Part shown: piece by piece, positions 26,821-35,220 of the stretch
How the letters are laid out: each line of letters begins with the position of its first letter
Position numbering within the stretch: position 1 is the stretch's first letter
Assembly: GCF_002259405.1 (NCBI RefSeq)
Contig: NZ_NPFW01000007.1
Location: forward strand, 1 to 64,000
Source: Rhodococcus sp. 14-2483-1-2
GTDB taxonomy: Bacteria; Actinomycetota; Actinomycetes; Mycobacteriales; Mycobacteriaceae
Direction: 5' to 3'
DNA length: 64,000 bases
Position numbers and translations under genes: made by a program
Notes under the pieces: model-generated
Database searches by the model: none
Told to the model about the DNA's origin: nothing
The model's input: the letters and a program-made list of their open reading frames with translations, nothing else

Positions 26821-28215
26821 TCAGAAAATCCTTCGCATGATCTTCTTGGCCCGCTCGGTGTAGGGCGGATAGATGACTCGAATGTCCGGCTTGAGGGTCT
26901 TCGACAGCACGGACTTGCGGTGACTCAAGGTATGGAAACCCCATTCACCGTGGTACGCACCCATACCGCTGGCACCGACACCGCCGAACGGGAGCGCGGC
27001 CACGAGGCAATGCAGCGCAACGTGATTGATGACGACTCCGCCCGCGGGAATTCTGTCGGTCATGTCTCGGGCGGCCTTCTTCGACGAGCTGAAGATGTAC
27101 AGCCCCAACGGCTTCGGTCTCCGGTTGACGAATGCGATCGCATCCTCGGTCGTACGGTAGCCGACAACCGGAAGAATCGGACCGAAGATCTCGTCCGACA
27201 TCGCCGGTTCCGCCACATCGGGATCGACGATGATGGTCGGCTCGATTGTCAGAGCACCCTCGTCGACGCCACCGCCCGTTACGATTCTGCCCTTCGTTTC
27301 CGCGATGTACCCGGCAAGTCTGTCGAACTGTCGTTTGTTGACGATGCGCTGGCCACCGACCTGATCGGACCTGAACTGTGCCACGGTCGCAACCAACTTC
27401 TCGACCAATCGGTCGCGCACCTTCTCGTCGACCAGAACGTAGTCGGGTGAAATACACGTCTGCCCGGAGTTGAGCAGCTTGACCCACGCGATCCGCCGTG
27501 CGACCACGTCGAGATCCGCATCGGCGGTCACGATGGCCGGACTCTTCCCTCCGAGCTCGAGAGTGACCGGCGTCAAAGTCGGTGCCGCGGCTGCCATGAT
27601 CTTGCGGCCGACCTCGGTGCCACCGGTGAACAACGCGTGGTCGAATCCGAGCGCGAGCAATTCCTGAGTTGTCGCTCCGTCGCCCTCGACGACGATGACG
27701 GCGTCGGGATCGACGTACTGCGGCAACAGTGTCGCCAACAGCGCCGAGGTTGCGGGTGCAAGCTCGGAGGGCTTGACCACGGCGCAGTTGCCTGCGGCAA
27801 CCGCCGCGATCAGCGGTCCCAGCGTGAGGTAGACCGGGTAGTTCCACGGTCCGATGACGAGAACGACTCCGAGCGGCTCGTCCTGAACCCACGCCGAGCC
27901 CGGAAGTTGATTCAGCGGCAAACGAACTCGCTCGGGCTTCATCCATCGGCGTAGGTGCTTGATCGCGTACTCGGCCTCACCCTTGGTCGACGTCAGGTCG
28001 CCGAGCCAGGTTTCGACGGGACTGCGACCCAGGTCCTTCGCCAACGCCGCGGCGACATCGGCCTCCCGTTCGGTGACGAGGCGAACGATGCCCTCGAGCT
28101 GCTTCAGTCGCCATTCGATCGGCCGTGTCCGGCCCGATGCATGTACTGCCCGCAACGCCTGCACACGTCGTTCCAGTGCAGGCGAGGACATTTCGCGGGT
28201 CTCTGTCGTTGTCAT
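26821..28215 (-). CDS. Aldehyde dehydrogenase (ALDH3 type)
   Basis: A 464-residue NAD(P)-dependent aldehyde dehydrogenase. The substrate/cofactor channel motif IGPWNYPVYLTLGPLIAA lies near 120-138, the catalytic Glu in VTLELGGKSPAIV (about 222), and the nucleophile Cys in LNSGQTCISPDYVLV (about 250). The C-terminal LPFGGVGASGMGAYHGEWGF (before FHTLSH) is typical of class 3 fatty/aryl aldehyde dehydrogenases. With the P450 and SDR encoded just before it, it would complete oxidation of a methyl group to a carboxylate. Six bp separate it from the SDR gene. Confidence 0.9.
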   Translation of the reverse strand: MTTTETREMSSPALERRVQALRAVHASGRTRPIEWRLKQLEGIVRLVTEREADVAAALAKDLGRSPVETWLGDLTSTKGEAEYAIKHLRRWMKPERVRLPLNQLPGSAWVQDEPLGVVLVIGPWNYPVYLTLGPLIAAVAAGNCAVVKPSELAPATSALLATLLPQYVDPDAVIVVEGDGATTQELLALGFDHALFTGGTEVGRKIMAAAAPTLTPVTLELGGKSPAIVTADADLDVVARRIAWVKLLNSGQTCISPDYVLVDEKVRDRLVEKLVATVAQFRSDQVGGQRIVNKRQFDRLAGYIAETKGRIVTGGGVDEGALTIEPTIIVDPDVAEPAMSDEIFGPILPVVGYRTTEDAIAFVNRRPKPLGLYIFSSSKKAARDMTDRIPAGGVVINHVALHCLVAALPFGGVGASGMGAYHGEWGFHTLSHRKSVLSKTLKPDIRVIYPPYTERAKKIMRRIF

Positions 28216-28221
28216 GTCGGC

Positions 28222-29013
28222 TCAGAACTCCGGTACCGGCACCGAGCCGGACAGAACCGCGCCACCGGTTCCGCCGTCGACCGTGATCGTCTCGCCGTTG
28301 ACCCACCTCGCGGAGTCGGAGGCGAGGAACAGAACGACATCCGCAATGTCCTCCGGGTTCGCGTGCCTGCCGAGCATCGTTTCGAGTCCGTCGATCGTGT
28401 CGTCACCCATGGTCTCGCGGAAGTCCTTCAGGATCGGCGTGTTCACCGGGCCCGGCAGGACGGCGTTGATACGAAATCCCATCTCGTGCAATGCCAGTCC
28501 CATGGACATGACGTAGACCGTGGTGACTTCCTTCGACCAGTTGTAGGCATTGCCCTGCTGCGGATTGCTCTTGAACCACTGTGCACCCTCCTCGAAGGTG
28601 TCGGTGGCGAGAACCTCACGAATGGTCTCGAGACGCTGTGGCCAACCGAAGCCCGCCGTGGACGAGACCACGACCACGTTGCCCTGCTCGCCCAGCCGAT
28701 CGAGGAACGATTCCGTGAGGTGCCGGACCGCGAGCGAGTTGACCGCGAAAACCGTGTCGGCAGGCGCGGTTCCGGGGACGCCGGCCACGCTGAGCAGCGC
28801 GTCGAAGGTACCGTCGAGCTGTTCGATGGCCGCATCGATGCTGGATGGATTCGCCAGATCCACCTCGATGTGCCCGGTGACCGCTGCGGTCGGGGTGTTG
28901 CGATCGAGGCTGAACACCTCGGCACCTTCGGCAAGAAGCTTCTCGGTCACGCAATGGCCGATCCCTGATGCGGCACCGGTGACGACGTAGCGCTTTCCCG
29001 CGAATTCTGACAT
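28222..29013 (-). CDS. Short-chain dehydrogenase (alcohol/hydroxysteroid type)
   Basis: A 263-residue SDR. The NAD motif is VTGAASGIG (residues 11-19), then a short Asp-rich region at IEVDLANPSS. The catalytic Ser lies in VVSSTAGFGW and the Tyr/Lys pair in AYNWSKE. A longer insertion between Ser and Tyr (about 40 residues) and the NAVLPGPVNTPIL segment recall 3-alpha-hydroxysteroid dehydrogenase/carbonyl reductase. In this operon it most plausibly oxidises the alcohol formed by the P450. It follows the P450 gene by 19 bp. Confidence 0.85.
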   Translation of the reverse strand: MSEFAGKRYVVTGAASGIGHCVTEKLLAEGAEVFSLDRNTPTAAVTGHIEVDLANPSSIDAAIEQLDGTFDALLSVAGVPGTAPADTVFAVNSLAVRHLTESFLDRLGEQGNVVVVSSTAGFGWPQRLETIREVLATDTFEEGAQWFKSNPQQGNAYNWSKEVTTVYVMSMGLALHEMGFRINAVLPGPVNTPILKDFRETMGDDTIDGLETMLGRHANPEDIADVVLFLASDSARWVNGETITVDGGTGGAVLSGSVPVPEF

Positions 29014-29032
29014 GTCTTGACCTTCCGAAAAG

Positions 29033-30292
29033 CTAGAGGGAGTACGGCAGTGATTTCACTGCGTGGACGAAGTTGCCGGCCAAATACGTCGGTTCGCCGA
29101 CGGTGAGGCCGGGAGCGCGATGCAGCAGCTGATCGAAGATCTCGCGCAGTTGCATCTTCGCCACGAAATTTCCCATGCAGAAGTGCGGGCCACCACCGCC
29201 GAACCCTTGGTGCGGGTTGGGGTTTCGCGACAGATCGAACAGGTCCGGACGATCGAAGACCTTCTCGTCTCGATTGCCCGACGAGTAGATCATCGCGACC
29301 CAGTCCCCTGCCCGAATGTTCTCTCCACCGAGCACGGTGTCCTGGGTGGCGGTACGCCGGAATGTCATGACCGGAGAGTTGTAGCGAACGAATTCCTCGA
29401 TCGCAGTGCCGATTCGGCCGTCGAAATCTCCGAGCAGGAAGTCTCGCTGGTCCGGATTCAGTTGCAATGCGCGCTGAGTGAGGCTGATCGTATTGCGCGT
29501 CGTGTCGTTTCCTGCGACCGACAACAACACGAAGAACGATCCGATCTCTTCGTCCGTCAACTTCTTGCCATCGACCTCGGCGTTGACCAGGTTGGTCATC
29601 AGGTCGCTGCGCGGGTGCGCCCGACGCTCGGCGGCGAGGTCCATTCCCAACATCAACAGACTGACGAGGGCGTCGTTGAGTACCTCACCCGGTTCTCTTC
29701 CGGCAGCGACGTCCTCGTCCGCCCACGAGACCATTCCGTCGGCATGGTGTGCAGCCTCGTTGCGTTTGTCTTCGTCGTCGAGACCCATCATTTCGTAGAT
29801 GGTCCACATCGGCAGACGCTTGGACACCTGCGTGACGAAGTCTCCCGACGGTGTCTGCAGAACGTCGTCGACGATGCTGGCGGCCTGACGCTTGATCTGA
29901 TCGTGGATCTTCGAGACCTGCTTCGGGGTGAACGCTGCGCTGACCAGTTTGCGCAGAGCGCCGTGGCGCGGCGAGTCCATCCCGAGGAACGACCCAGCTG
30001 CCTCCAGGATGTCGTCCGGGACTTCCTCGAACTGGAAGCCCTGTCCAGAGCAGAACAGCTCCGGATGCTTGCTGACCTCGGCAATCAACTCGTGTGAGGT
30101 ACACACCCACACACCGTCGTTCTCCGGCGGCATGAGGCCACCCTCGAGCGGAGGGTGCCAGCTGATCGGTCGTTCCCGACGGAGCACCGAGAACGTCTTC
30201 TCGCGTTCGTCGGCAGTCGACGCCCAGAAACCGAGGTGCGAGACGGACAGCGGATCGTACGACCTACGAGGACTTTCGACGACAGACGTCAT
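29033..30292 (-). CDS. Cytochrome P450
   Basis: A 419-residue soluble P450. The I-helix oxygen-activation motif is AGNDTT (260-265), the K-helix E-x-x-R is E300-F-V-R303, and the heme ligand loop is FGGGGPHFCMGN with Cys372. The QDTVLGGENIRAGDWV segment resembles steroid and terpene-acting actinobacterial P450s (the CYP125/CYP142 neighbourhood), but the exact family cannot be fixed by eye. Terminal-methyl hydroxylation is inferred from the SDR and ALDH genes that follow. Electrons may come from the ferredoxin and reductase at 48-50 kb. The start overlaps the ligase stop (ATGA). Confidence 0.9.
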   Translation of the reverse strand: MTSVVESPRRSYDPLSVSHLGFWASTADEREKTFSVLRRERPISWHPPLEGGLMPPENDGVWVCTSHELIAEVSKHPELFCSGQGFQFEEVPDDILEAAGSFLGMDSPRHGALRKLVSAAFTPKQVSKIHDQIKRQAASIVDDVLQTPSGDFVTQVSKRLPMWTIYEMMGLDDEDKRNEAAHHADGMVSWADEDVAAGREPGEVLNDALVSLLMLGMDLAAERRAHPRSDLMTNLVNAEVDGKKLTDEEIGSFFVLLSVAGNDTTRNTISLTQRALQLNPDQRDFLLGDFDGRIGTAIEEFVRYNSPVMTFRRTATQDTVLGGENIRAGDWVAMIYSSGNRDEKVFDRPDLFDLSRNPNPHQGFGGGGPHFCMGNFVAKMQLREIFDQLLHRAPGLTVGEPTYLAGNFVHAVKSLPYSL

Positions 30293-31836
30293 GACGACAC
30301 CGCTCCTTGCACCTGGTAGGACTTTTCCAATTGACGCTTGACCAATTTGCCGGTGGGTGTCCGAGGCAGTTCGTCGACGAAATCGACCGAACGTGGTGCC
30401 TTGAATCGAGCGATGCGGGCGCGCACGTACTCGATGATCTCCTGCCCCAACTCGTCCGACGGCTCGACGCCCGGCTTGAGTTGAACGACGGCCTTGACCG
30501 ACTGGCCCATCTCCGCATCCGGCACCCCGATGACCGCGATATCGAAGATCTTGTCGTGCATGGCCAGTACGTTCTCGATCTCCTGCGGGTAGATGTTGAC
30601 CCCGCCGGAGATGATCACGAACGACTTTCGATCCGTGAGGAACAGGTAACCGTCGTCGTCGACGTATCCGAGGTCGCCGACGCTCGTCCACGTCGGATGA
30701 TGCGGGTGGCGTGCTTCGTCGGTCTTCTTCTCGTCCTTGTGATAGACGAACGGCATGGTCTCGCGCGCGAAATAGACCGTTCCGATGTCACCCGGATTCG
30801 ACTCGTTGCCTTCCTCGTCGCAGATGTGGAGGTCTCCGACGACCGCCTTACCGACCGATCCGGGCTTGCGCAGCCACTCGGCCGAGGACACGAACGTCAT
30901 GCCGTTCTGCTCGGTGGATCCGTAGTACTCGAACAGCACCGGGCCCCACCAATCGATCATCGCTTGCTTCACTTCGGGTGGACACGGTGCCGCGGCGTGA
31001 ACGGCCAGCCGAAGACTGGAATGGTCGTAGCGCGTCCGCACGTCCTCGGGGAGCTGCAACATGCGAACGAACATCGTGGGAACGAATTGCGCGATCGTTG
31101 CGCCGTACTTCTCGATGGCCGCGAGCGCGCCCTCCGCATCGAATTTCTCCATCATCACGACCGTGCCGCCGAGCGCGTGGACGGCACCGGACCACTTCAG
31201 CGGAGCTGCGTGGTAGATCGGTGCCGGTTGCAGGTACACGTCGTCGGGGCCGACCTTGAACATGTGGCCCAGCAGTCCCACGATCGGGTCGCCCGGCTGA
31301 TCCACCTGGATCGGAAGCATCGCCGAGCGGATGCCCTTGGGCCGACCGGTGGTGCCGGAGGAGTACATCATGTCTGCGCCGCGCGGACGATCGACGAGCG
31401 GAATGCCGCCCTCGCTCAGCAGGTCCGAGTAGGACTCGTAACCCTCGATCGCGTCACCGAATGCGTAGGCGTGCGTCAGCGTCGGCAACAGTGCGCGAAC
31501 GTCTGCGCCCAATCCGGAGAGAGCACCGGATACGAACAGCACCTTGGCATCACAATCGGTGACGATGTACGCCACCTCGTCGGCTGCGAGATTCTTGTTG
31601 ACCGGCGTGATGTAGAATCCGGATTGCATTCCAGCCCAGTAGATCTCGAATACTTCTGCGGCGTTGTCGGCAAGGATCGCGATGCCGTCACCCTTCCGAA
31701 GACCGAGGCGATGCATAGCGGAGGCGAGGACGGTCGAACGCCGGTCGAGTTCGCCGTAGGTGACGGTCTGCCCGCTGCCTGCGAGGATGACCGCCGGCTT
31801 GTCCGGGTTGGACTTGGCATGGATGCCGGGATACAT
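30289..31836 (-). CDS. Acyl-CoA synthetase (AMP-forming, FadD-like)
   Basis: A 515-residue adenylate-forming ligase. The phosphate loop is MMYSSGTTGRPKGI (about 156), the adenine motif EYYGSTEQNG (about 292), the hinge aspartate SVGDLGYVDDDGYLFLTDR (about 388), and the catalytic Lys lies in LPRTPTGKLVKR near the C-terminus. It resembles the ligases that activate steroid side-chain or other bulky carboxylates (FadD19-like, bile-acid ligase-like). It would couple CoA to the acid produced by P450/SDR/ALDH. The start MYPGIHA is typical of this branch. Confidence 0.88.
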   Translation of the reverse strand: MYPGIHAKSNPDKPAVILAGSGQTVTYGELDRRSTVLASAMHRLGLRKGDGIAILADNAAEVFEIYWAGMQSGFYITPVNKNLAADEVAYIVTDCDAKVLFVSGALSGLGADVRALLPTLTHAYAFGDAIEGYESYSDLLSEGGIPLVDRPRGADMMYSSGTTGRPKGIRSAMLPIQVDQPGDPIVGLLGHMFKVGPDDVYLQPAPIYHAAPLKWSGAVHALGGTVVMMEKFDAEGALAAIEKYGATIAQFVPTMFVRMLQLPEDVRTRYDHSSLRLAVHAAAPCPPEVKQAMIDWWGPVLFEYYGSTEQNGMTFVSSAEWLRKPGSVGKAVVGDLHICDEEGNESNPGDIGTVYFARETMPFVYHKDEKKTDEARHPHHPTWTSVGDLGYVDDDGYLFLTDRKSFVIISGGVNIYPQEIENVLAMHDKIFDIAVIGVPDAEMGQSVKAVVQLKPGVEPSDELGQEIIEYVRARIARFKAPRSVDFVDELPRTPTGKLVKRQLEKSYQVQGAVSS

Positions 31837-31853
31837 GTCTGTTCTCAGCCCCT

Positions 31854-32255
31854 TCAGACCAGCAGGTCGTCGCGGCCGTCGGCCTGAAGGGCCGCGACGT
31901 AGCTCGGATACAACTTCTTGCCCAGCGGTGCCAACTTCAGCAGGGACGCGACGTTGCCCTCGACCTTGATCTTGCTCTTGGCCATGGCCAGCGGCAGGTT
32001 GACCTTCCCCTGCCAGTACGCGTTGCCGGTGTCTGCGGACATCCGCATGGTCGCGGTCGAGGCGGACGATTCGTCGCCGCCCGTGACCTCTCCGGTCGTG
32101 GTGTCGATGACCAGGATCGACTCCGGATCGGTGTAGATCGTCTTGAGCACGATGCCGGTGTCCCTCAGCTTGGGACCGATCTCCGCGTCTGCGAACGCGG
32201 CCTCGAAGATTCCTCCGAGATACTTCTTGACCTCGTTCGAGTCTGTGAAGCTCAC
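31854..32255 (-). CDS. SCP2 sterol-binding domain protein
   Basis: A 133-residue single SCP2 domain, a fold that holds a sterol or acyl-CoA in a hydrophobic tunnel. It shows VLKTIYTDPESILVIDTTTG in the core and the family-typical WQGKVNLPLAMAKSKIKVEG before LKLAPLGKKLYPSY. The GTG at 32255 has a strong AGGAGG seven bases upstream. First gene of the eight-gene catabolic operon; it may shuttle a hydrophobic CoA ester or substrate between enzymes. Confidence 0.87.
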   Translation of the reverse strand: MSFTDSNEVKKYLGGIFEAAFADAEIGPKLRDTGIVLKTIYTDPESILVIDTTTGEVTGGDESSASTATMRMSADTGNAYWQGKVNLPLAMAKSKIKVEGNVASLLKLAPLGKKLYPSYVAALQADGRDDLLV

Positions 32256-32290
32256 TGCTAAACCTCCTGGTAGACCGCCAGAATCATCTC

Positions 32291-32313
32291 TTTTAATCTT
32301 TGTTCGATTAGAA
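32291..32313. promoter_or_regulatory. Candidate TetR operator, TAATC-N7-GATTA
   Basis: An AT-rich near-palindrome, TTTTAATC then GATTAGAAA, centred on TAATC (32294-32298) and GATTA (32306-32310). It is 35 bp upstream of the SCP2 GTG and in the divergent space facing the TetR gene at 32438, so it could control both transcripts. Confidence 0.55.
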
Positions 32314-32437
32314 ACAGATTCTGGACAAGCGAGTCGGAAACCCTCACACCTTGGCGCACCTGTGCGGTGCGTCACACGAACATAACTCGACTTACGGAAT
32401 TACGCAAGCCTCGGACGGCCGAGGTTCCGGCAGGACC

Positions 32438-33073
32438 ATGCCTGCCCCGTATCATCGAACGGTGAACGAACGAACATCCGTCCCGGAGCACCGGCCCGGG
32501 CCACCGCCCCGAGCCGGTGGCGACCTGAAGCGGCCGTTCTTCGAACACGCCCTCGTGCTGTTGGCGACGGTCGGCTACGGAGGCTTCAAGCAAGCCGCCC
32601 TGTGCAAATCCCTCGGTGTCACGACCGGCGCGTTCTACCACAGCTTCGGAGGGTGGAAGGATTTCTGCACCGAATTCCTCGACTTCTGGTATCAGGAACG
32701 AACCGTGCGGATCGCCGAAACCGCTCAGGCGCACAGCGATCCGGTCGAACGGTTGGGAATGCTCGTAGAGGCAGTCGGAAATCTCCCGCACCGTGCCGAG
32801 GCCGCCATCCGCGCCTGGGCCGCAGTCGATCCCACCGCAGCGCGCGTTCAACGAACGGTCGACCTGCAGCGGTACGACGTCGCCGAAGAAGCGTTCGAGC
32901 ACGTCGTGTCGGACCCGCAGCTCGCGCGCCGCTACGCGCTCGCCGGGGTCGCGATGCTCACCGGGTTCGAACAATCGGTGTTGCACGACGAGGATGCCGC
33001 GGACCTCGAATGGTCACTGCGACTTCTGCTCGACGCCGCCCGCCGGGATGCGCCGTCGACTCCTCAGCCCTGA
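32438..33073 (+). CDS. TetR family regulator of the SCP2/P450 operon
   Basis: A 211-residue TetR protein. The helix-turn-helix lies at about residues 36-70 (FKQAALCKSLGVTTGAFYHSF), with a long Pro-rich N-terminus before it; GTG at 32462 is an alternative start that removes eight residues. The C-terminal domain is helical and contains no recognised ligand motif. It is divergent from the SCP2-led operon and convergent with the racemase gene (10-bp overlap). Repression of the SCP2 operon until a CoA intermediate binds is inferred from position. Confidence 0.82.
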   Translation: MPAPYHRTVNERTSVPEHRPGPPPRAGGDLKRPFFEHALVLLATVGYGGFKQAALCKSLGVTTGAFYHSFGGWKDFCTEFLDFWYQERTVRIAETAQAHSDPVERLGMLVEAVGNLPHRAEAAIRAWAAVDPTAARVQRTVDLQRYDVAEEAFEHVVSDPQLARRYALAGVAMLTGFEQSVLHDEDAADLEWSLRLLLDAARRDAPSTPQP

Positions 33074-34212
33074 AAGGCCGCTCCGGACTCGAGCAACGGC
33101 TCAGGATCGACACCCCACTGCAGTAGTACGTCCTCGGTATGCTGCCCGACCGCGGGCGGCCCCGCCGTGACGGTCGGTTCGATGCCCGAGAATCTCGGCG
33201 CAGGCATCGGCTGCACCAGGCCGTTGTCCCGCACCACGGAACCACGCCGGCGGATGTGCGGATGATCGAGCGCCTCCAGCATGCTCAGCACGGGTGACAC
33301 GCACGCGTCGGTACCGCCGAACACCGCCGTCCATTCCCGTTGCGTCCGAGTCATGAACGCAGACGCGATCACCGATGCCGTTGCCGCCCAGGTGCTCCTG
33401 TCGTTCTGAGCACCTGGGTCCAGTGCCGTCACGCCGAGTCCGTCGAGCAGCAGCGCATAGAACTTCGGCTCGATGGCTCCGACTGCCATGTGTCGGCCGT
33501 CCCGGGTCTCGTACACCCCGTAGTACGGCGCTCCGCCGTCGAGCATGTTCACTCCGCGGGTATCGGACCACGTACCGGTGTTCATCAGCGCGTGGGTACC
33601 CGCCAGCAGGTGCGCAGTGCCGTCGACGATCGCCGCGTCCACCACGCGACCACGCCCGGTCACCCTCGATTCCAGCAATGCCGCCAGGACGCCCATCACC
33701 AGATAGGTACTGCCGCCACCGAAGTCGCCGACGAGGTTCAGCGGAATCTGCGGAGGGCCGCCCGCATCACCGATGGCGTGGAGCGCGCCGGTGATGGCGA
33801 TGTAGCCGATGTCGTGTCCGGCGCTGGTGGCCAGCGGACCGTCCTGACCCCAACCGGTCATCCGGCCGTAGACCAGCGCGGGATTACGTGCGTGACAGTC
33901 GTTCGGTCCGATTCCCAGCCGCTCGGCGACACCCGGCCGCCCACCTTCGATCAGAATGTCGGCACGCTCCACCATCGTCAGCACGGCATCGACCGCATCG
34001 CGAGACTTCAGGTCCAGACCGACCGAGCGTTTGCCTCGATTGAGGATGTCCTGCTCCGGCTTTCCCGGGAACACTCCGAGTCCGCCTGGACGTTCCACCC
34101 GAACGACCTCGGCACCCATGTCCGCCAGAGTCATTCCGGCGAACGGGGTAGGTCCCATTCCCCCGATCTCGAGAACCCGGATGCCCGAGAGGGGTCCGGG
34201 ATGCTCAGCCAA
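33064..34212 (-). CDS. Alpha-methylacyl-CoA racemase (CaiB/BaiF family III)
   Basis: A 382-residue family III CoA-transferase-fold protein. Landmarks are the opening GPLSGIRVLEIGGMGPTPFAGM, RGKRSVGLDLKS, and the catalytic pair of alpha-methylacyl-CoA racemase: His133 in GHDIGYI and Asp163 in LVGDFGGGS, both offset by seven from mycobacterial MCR His126/Asp156. It should interconvert 2R- and 2S-methylacyl-CoA so that branched isoprenoid or sterol side chains can enter beta-oxidation. The start is an unusual TTG at 34212, overlapping the SDR stop by 8 bp. Confidence 0.88.
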   Translation of the reverse strand: MAEHPGPLSGIRVLEIGGMGPTPFAGMTLADMGAEVVRVERPGGLGVFPGKPEQDILNRGKRSVGLDLKSRDAVDAVLTMVERADILIEGGRPGVAERLGIGPNDCHARNPALVYGRMTGWGQDGPLATSAGHDIGYIAITGALHAIGDAGGPPQIPLNLVGDFGGGSTYLVMGVLAALLESRVTGRGRVVDAAIVDGTAHLLAGTHALMNTGTWSDTRGVNMLDGGAPYYGVYETRDGRHMAVGAIEPKFYALLLDGLGVTALDPGAQNDRSTWAATASVIASAFMTRTQREWTAVFGGTDACVSPVLSMLEALDHPHIRRRGSVVRDNGLVQPMPAPRFSGIEPTVTAGPPAVGQHTEDVLLQWGVDPEPLLESGAAFQG

Positions 34213-35068
34213 GAGGGTTCGATCCCACGCGCGCGCCGCTCAGATCGGTGATCTCCGACCACCGTTCGGCGACGACACCGACCGACGGGGGCGTCTCGAA
34301 CCTGACGCCGTCGTTCTGGAACTGAGCAACCCGATACACCGCTCCGCCGCCCGCGACGAAAACCGAGCCCGTGGTGGTCGACTCCTCGGTCAGCAGATAT
34401 CCGACCACCGGTGCCACGAAGGCGGGCGGAAGCGTGTCCAGAAGGTCCTGCGGAGCGATGCCTTCGGTCATCCTGGTTGCGGCCATCGGCGCGACAGCGT
34501 TGACGAGAATGTTGCTTCGCTCCCCCTCGATCGCCAGCGTGTTGAGCAACCCGACCAGCCCTGCTTTGGCGGCGCCGTAGTTGGCCTGACCGAAGTTCCC
34601 GAACAAGCCACTCGTCGAGGTGGCCATCACGATTCGCCCGAATCCCTGTTCCTTCAGGTGCGGCCACGCTGCGCGAGTGATGTTGAAGCTGCCGTACAGG
34701 TGCACCTTCATCACGGCGTCCCACGATTCGGGGGTCATCTTGGCGAAGGACCCGTCACGGAGGATTCCGGCGTTGTTGACGATCCCGTGGACCGCTCCGA
34801 AAGTCGATATCGCAGTATCGATCACCCGCTGGGCACCGTCGGTGGTCGAGATGTCGTCGTAGTTGGCGACCGCCTCACCGCCCGCGTCGCGGATTTCGGC
34901 GACCACGTCGTCCGCCATCGCCGAACCGCGTCCCGAACCGTCCTTGGATCCGCCGAGGTCGTTGACGACGACCCGAGCGCCTTCCGCGGCCGACAGCAAT
35001 GCGTACTCGCGGCCCAGTCCGCCGCCGCTTCCCGTGACGACCACGACGCGGTCCTTGACTCCTGGCAT
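34205..35068 (-). CDS. MFE-2-type (3R)-hydroxyacyl-CoA/17-beta-hydroxysteroid dehydrogenase
   Basis: A 287-residue SDR with the NAD motif VTGSGGGLGREYALL, the NDLGGSKDGSG loop, and NNAGILRD, all typical of the dehydrogenase domain of peroxisomal multifunctional enzyme 2 and of actinobacterial Hsd4A. The catalytic Ser is in MATSTSGLFGNFGQANY and the Tyr/Lys pair in YGAAKAG. The C-terminal extension after FVAGGGAVYRVA is as in that family. It carries out the third step of beta-oxidation on bulky acyl-CoAs. The ATG at 35068 has AAGGAG; an upstream ATG adds six residues. Confidence 0.87.
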   Translation of the reverse strand: MPGVKDRVVVVTGSGGGLGREYALLSAAEGARVVVNDLGGSKDGSGRGSAMADDVVAEIRDAGGEAVANYDDISTTDGAQRVIDTAISTFGAVHGIVNNAGILRDGSFAKMTPESWDAVMKVHLYGSFNITRAAWPHLKEQGFGRIVMATSTSGLFGNFGQANYGAAKAGLVGLLNTLAIEGERSNILVNAVAPMAATRMTEGIAPQDLLDTLPPAFVAPVVGYLLTEESTTTGSVFVAGGGAVYRVAQFQNDGVRFETPPSVGVVAERWSEITDLSGARVGSNPLG

Positions 35069-35129
35069 GTCGATTCTCCTTGGCATTCGAGTTGATGTTC
35101 GAGATCACCGGCCGATCGACGGCGTCCAT

Positions 35130-35173
35130 CGATGCGAACCTCGCATCGTCGACACTTTTTATCACATGTTAAA
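35130..35173. promoter_or_regulatory. Paired palindromes between SDR and MBL genes
   Basis: CGATGCGA (35130-35137) and TCGCATCG (35141-35148) are perfect complements around a 3-base spacer. Ten bases on, TTTATCACATGTTAAA (35158-35173) is a near-palindrome. Both lie in the 152-bp divergent promoter region of the racemase/SDR pair and the metallo-hydrolase, so at least one may be the site of a local regulator. Confidence 0.5.
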
Positions 35174-35220
35174 TTCGATGAGAATGCCCGACCCGTTTCA
35201 CCAGCGAGGGAGTACCGGCC

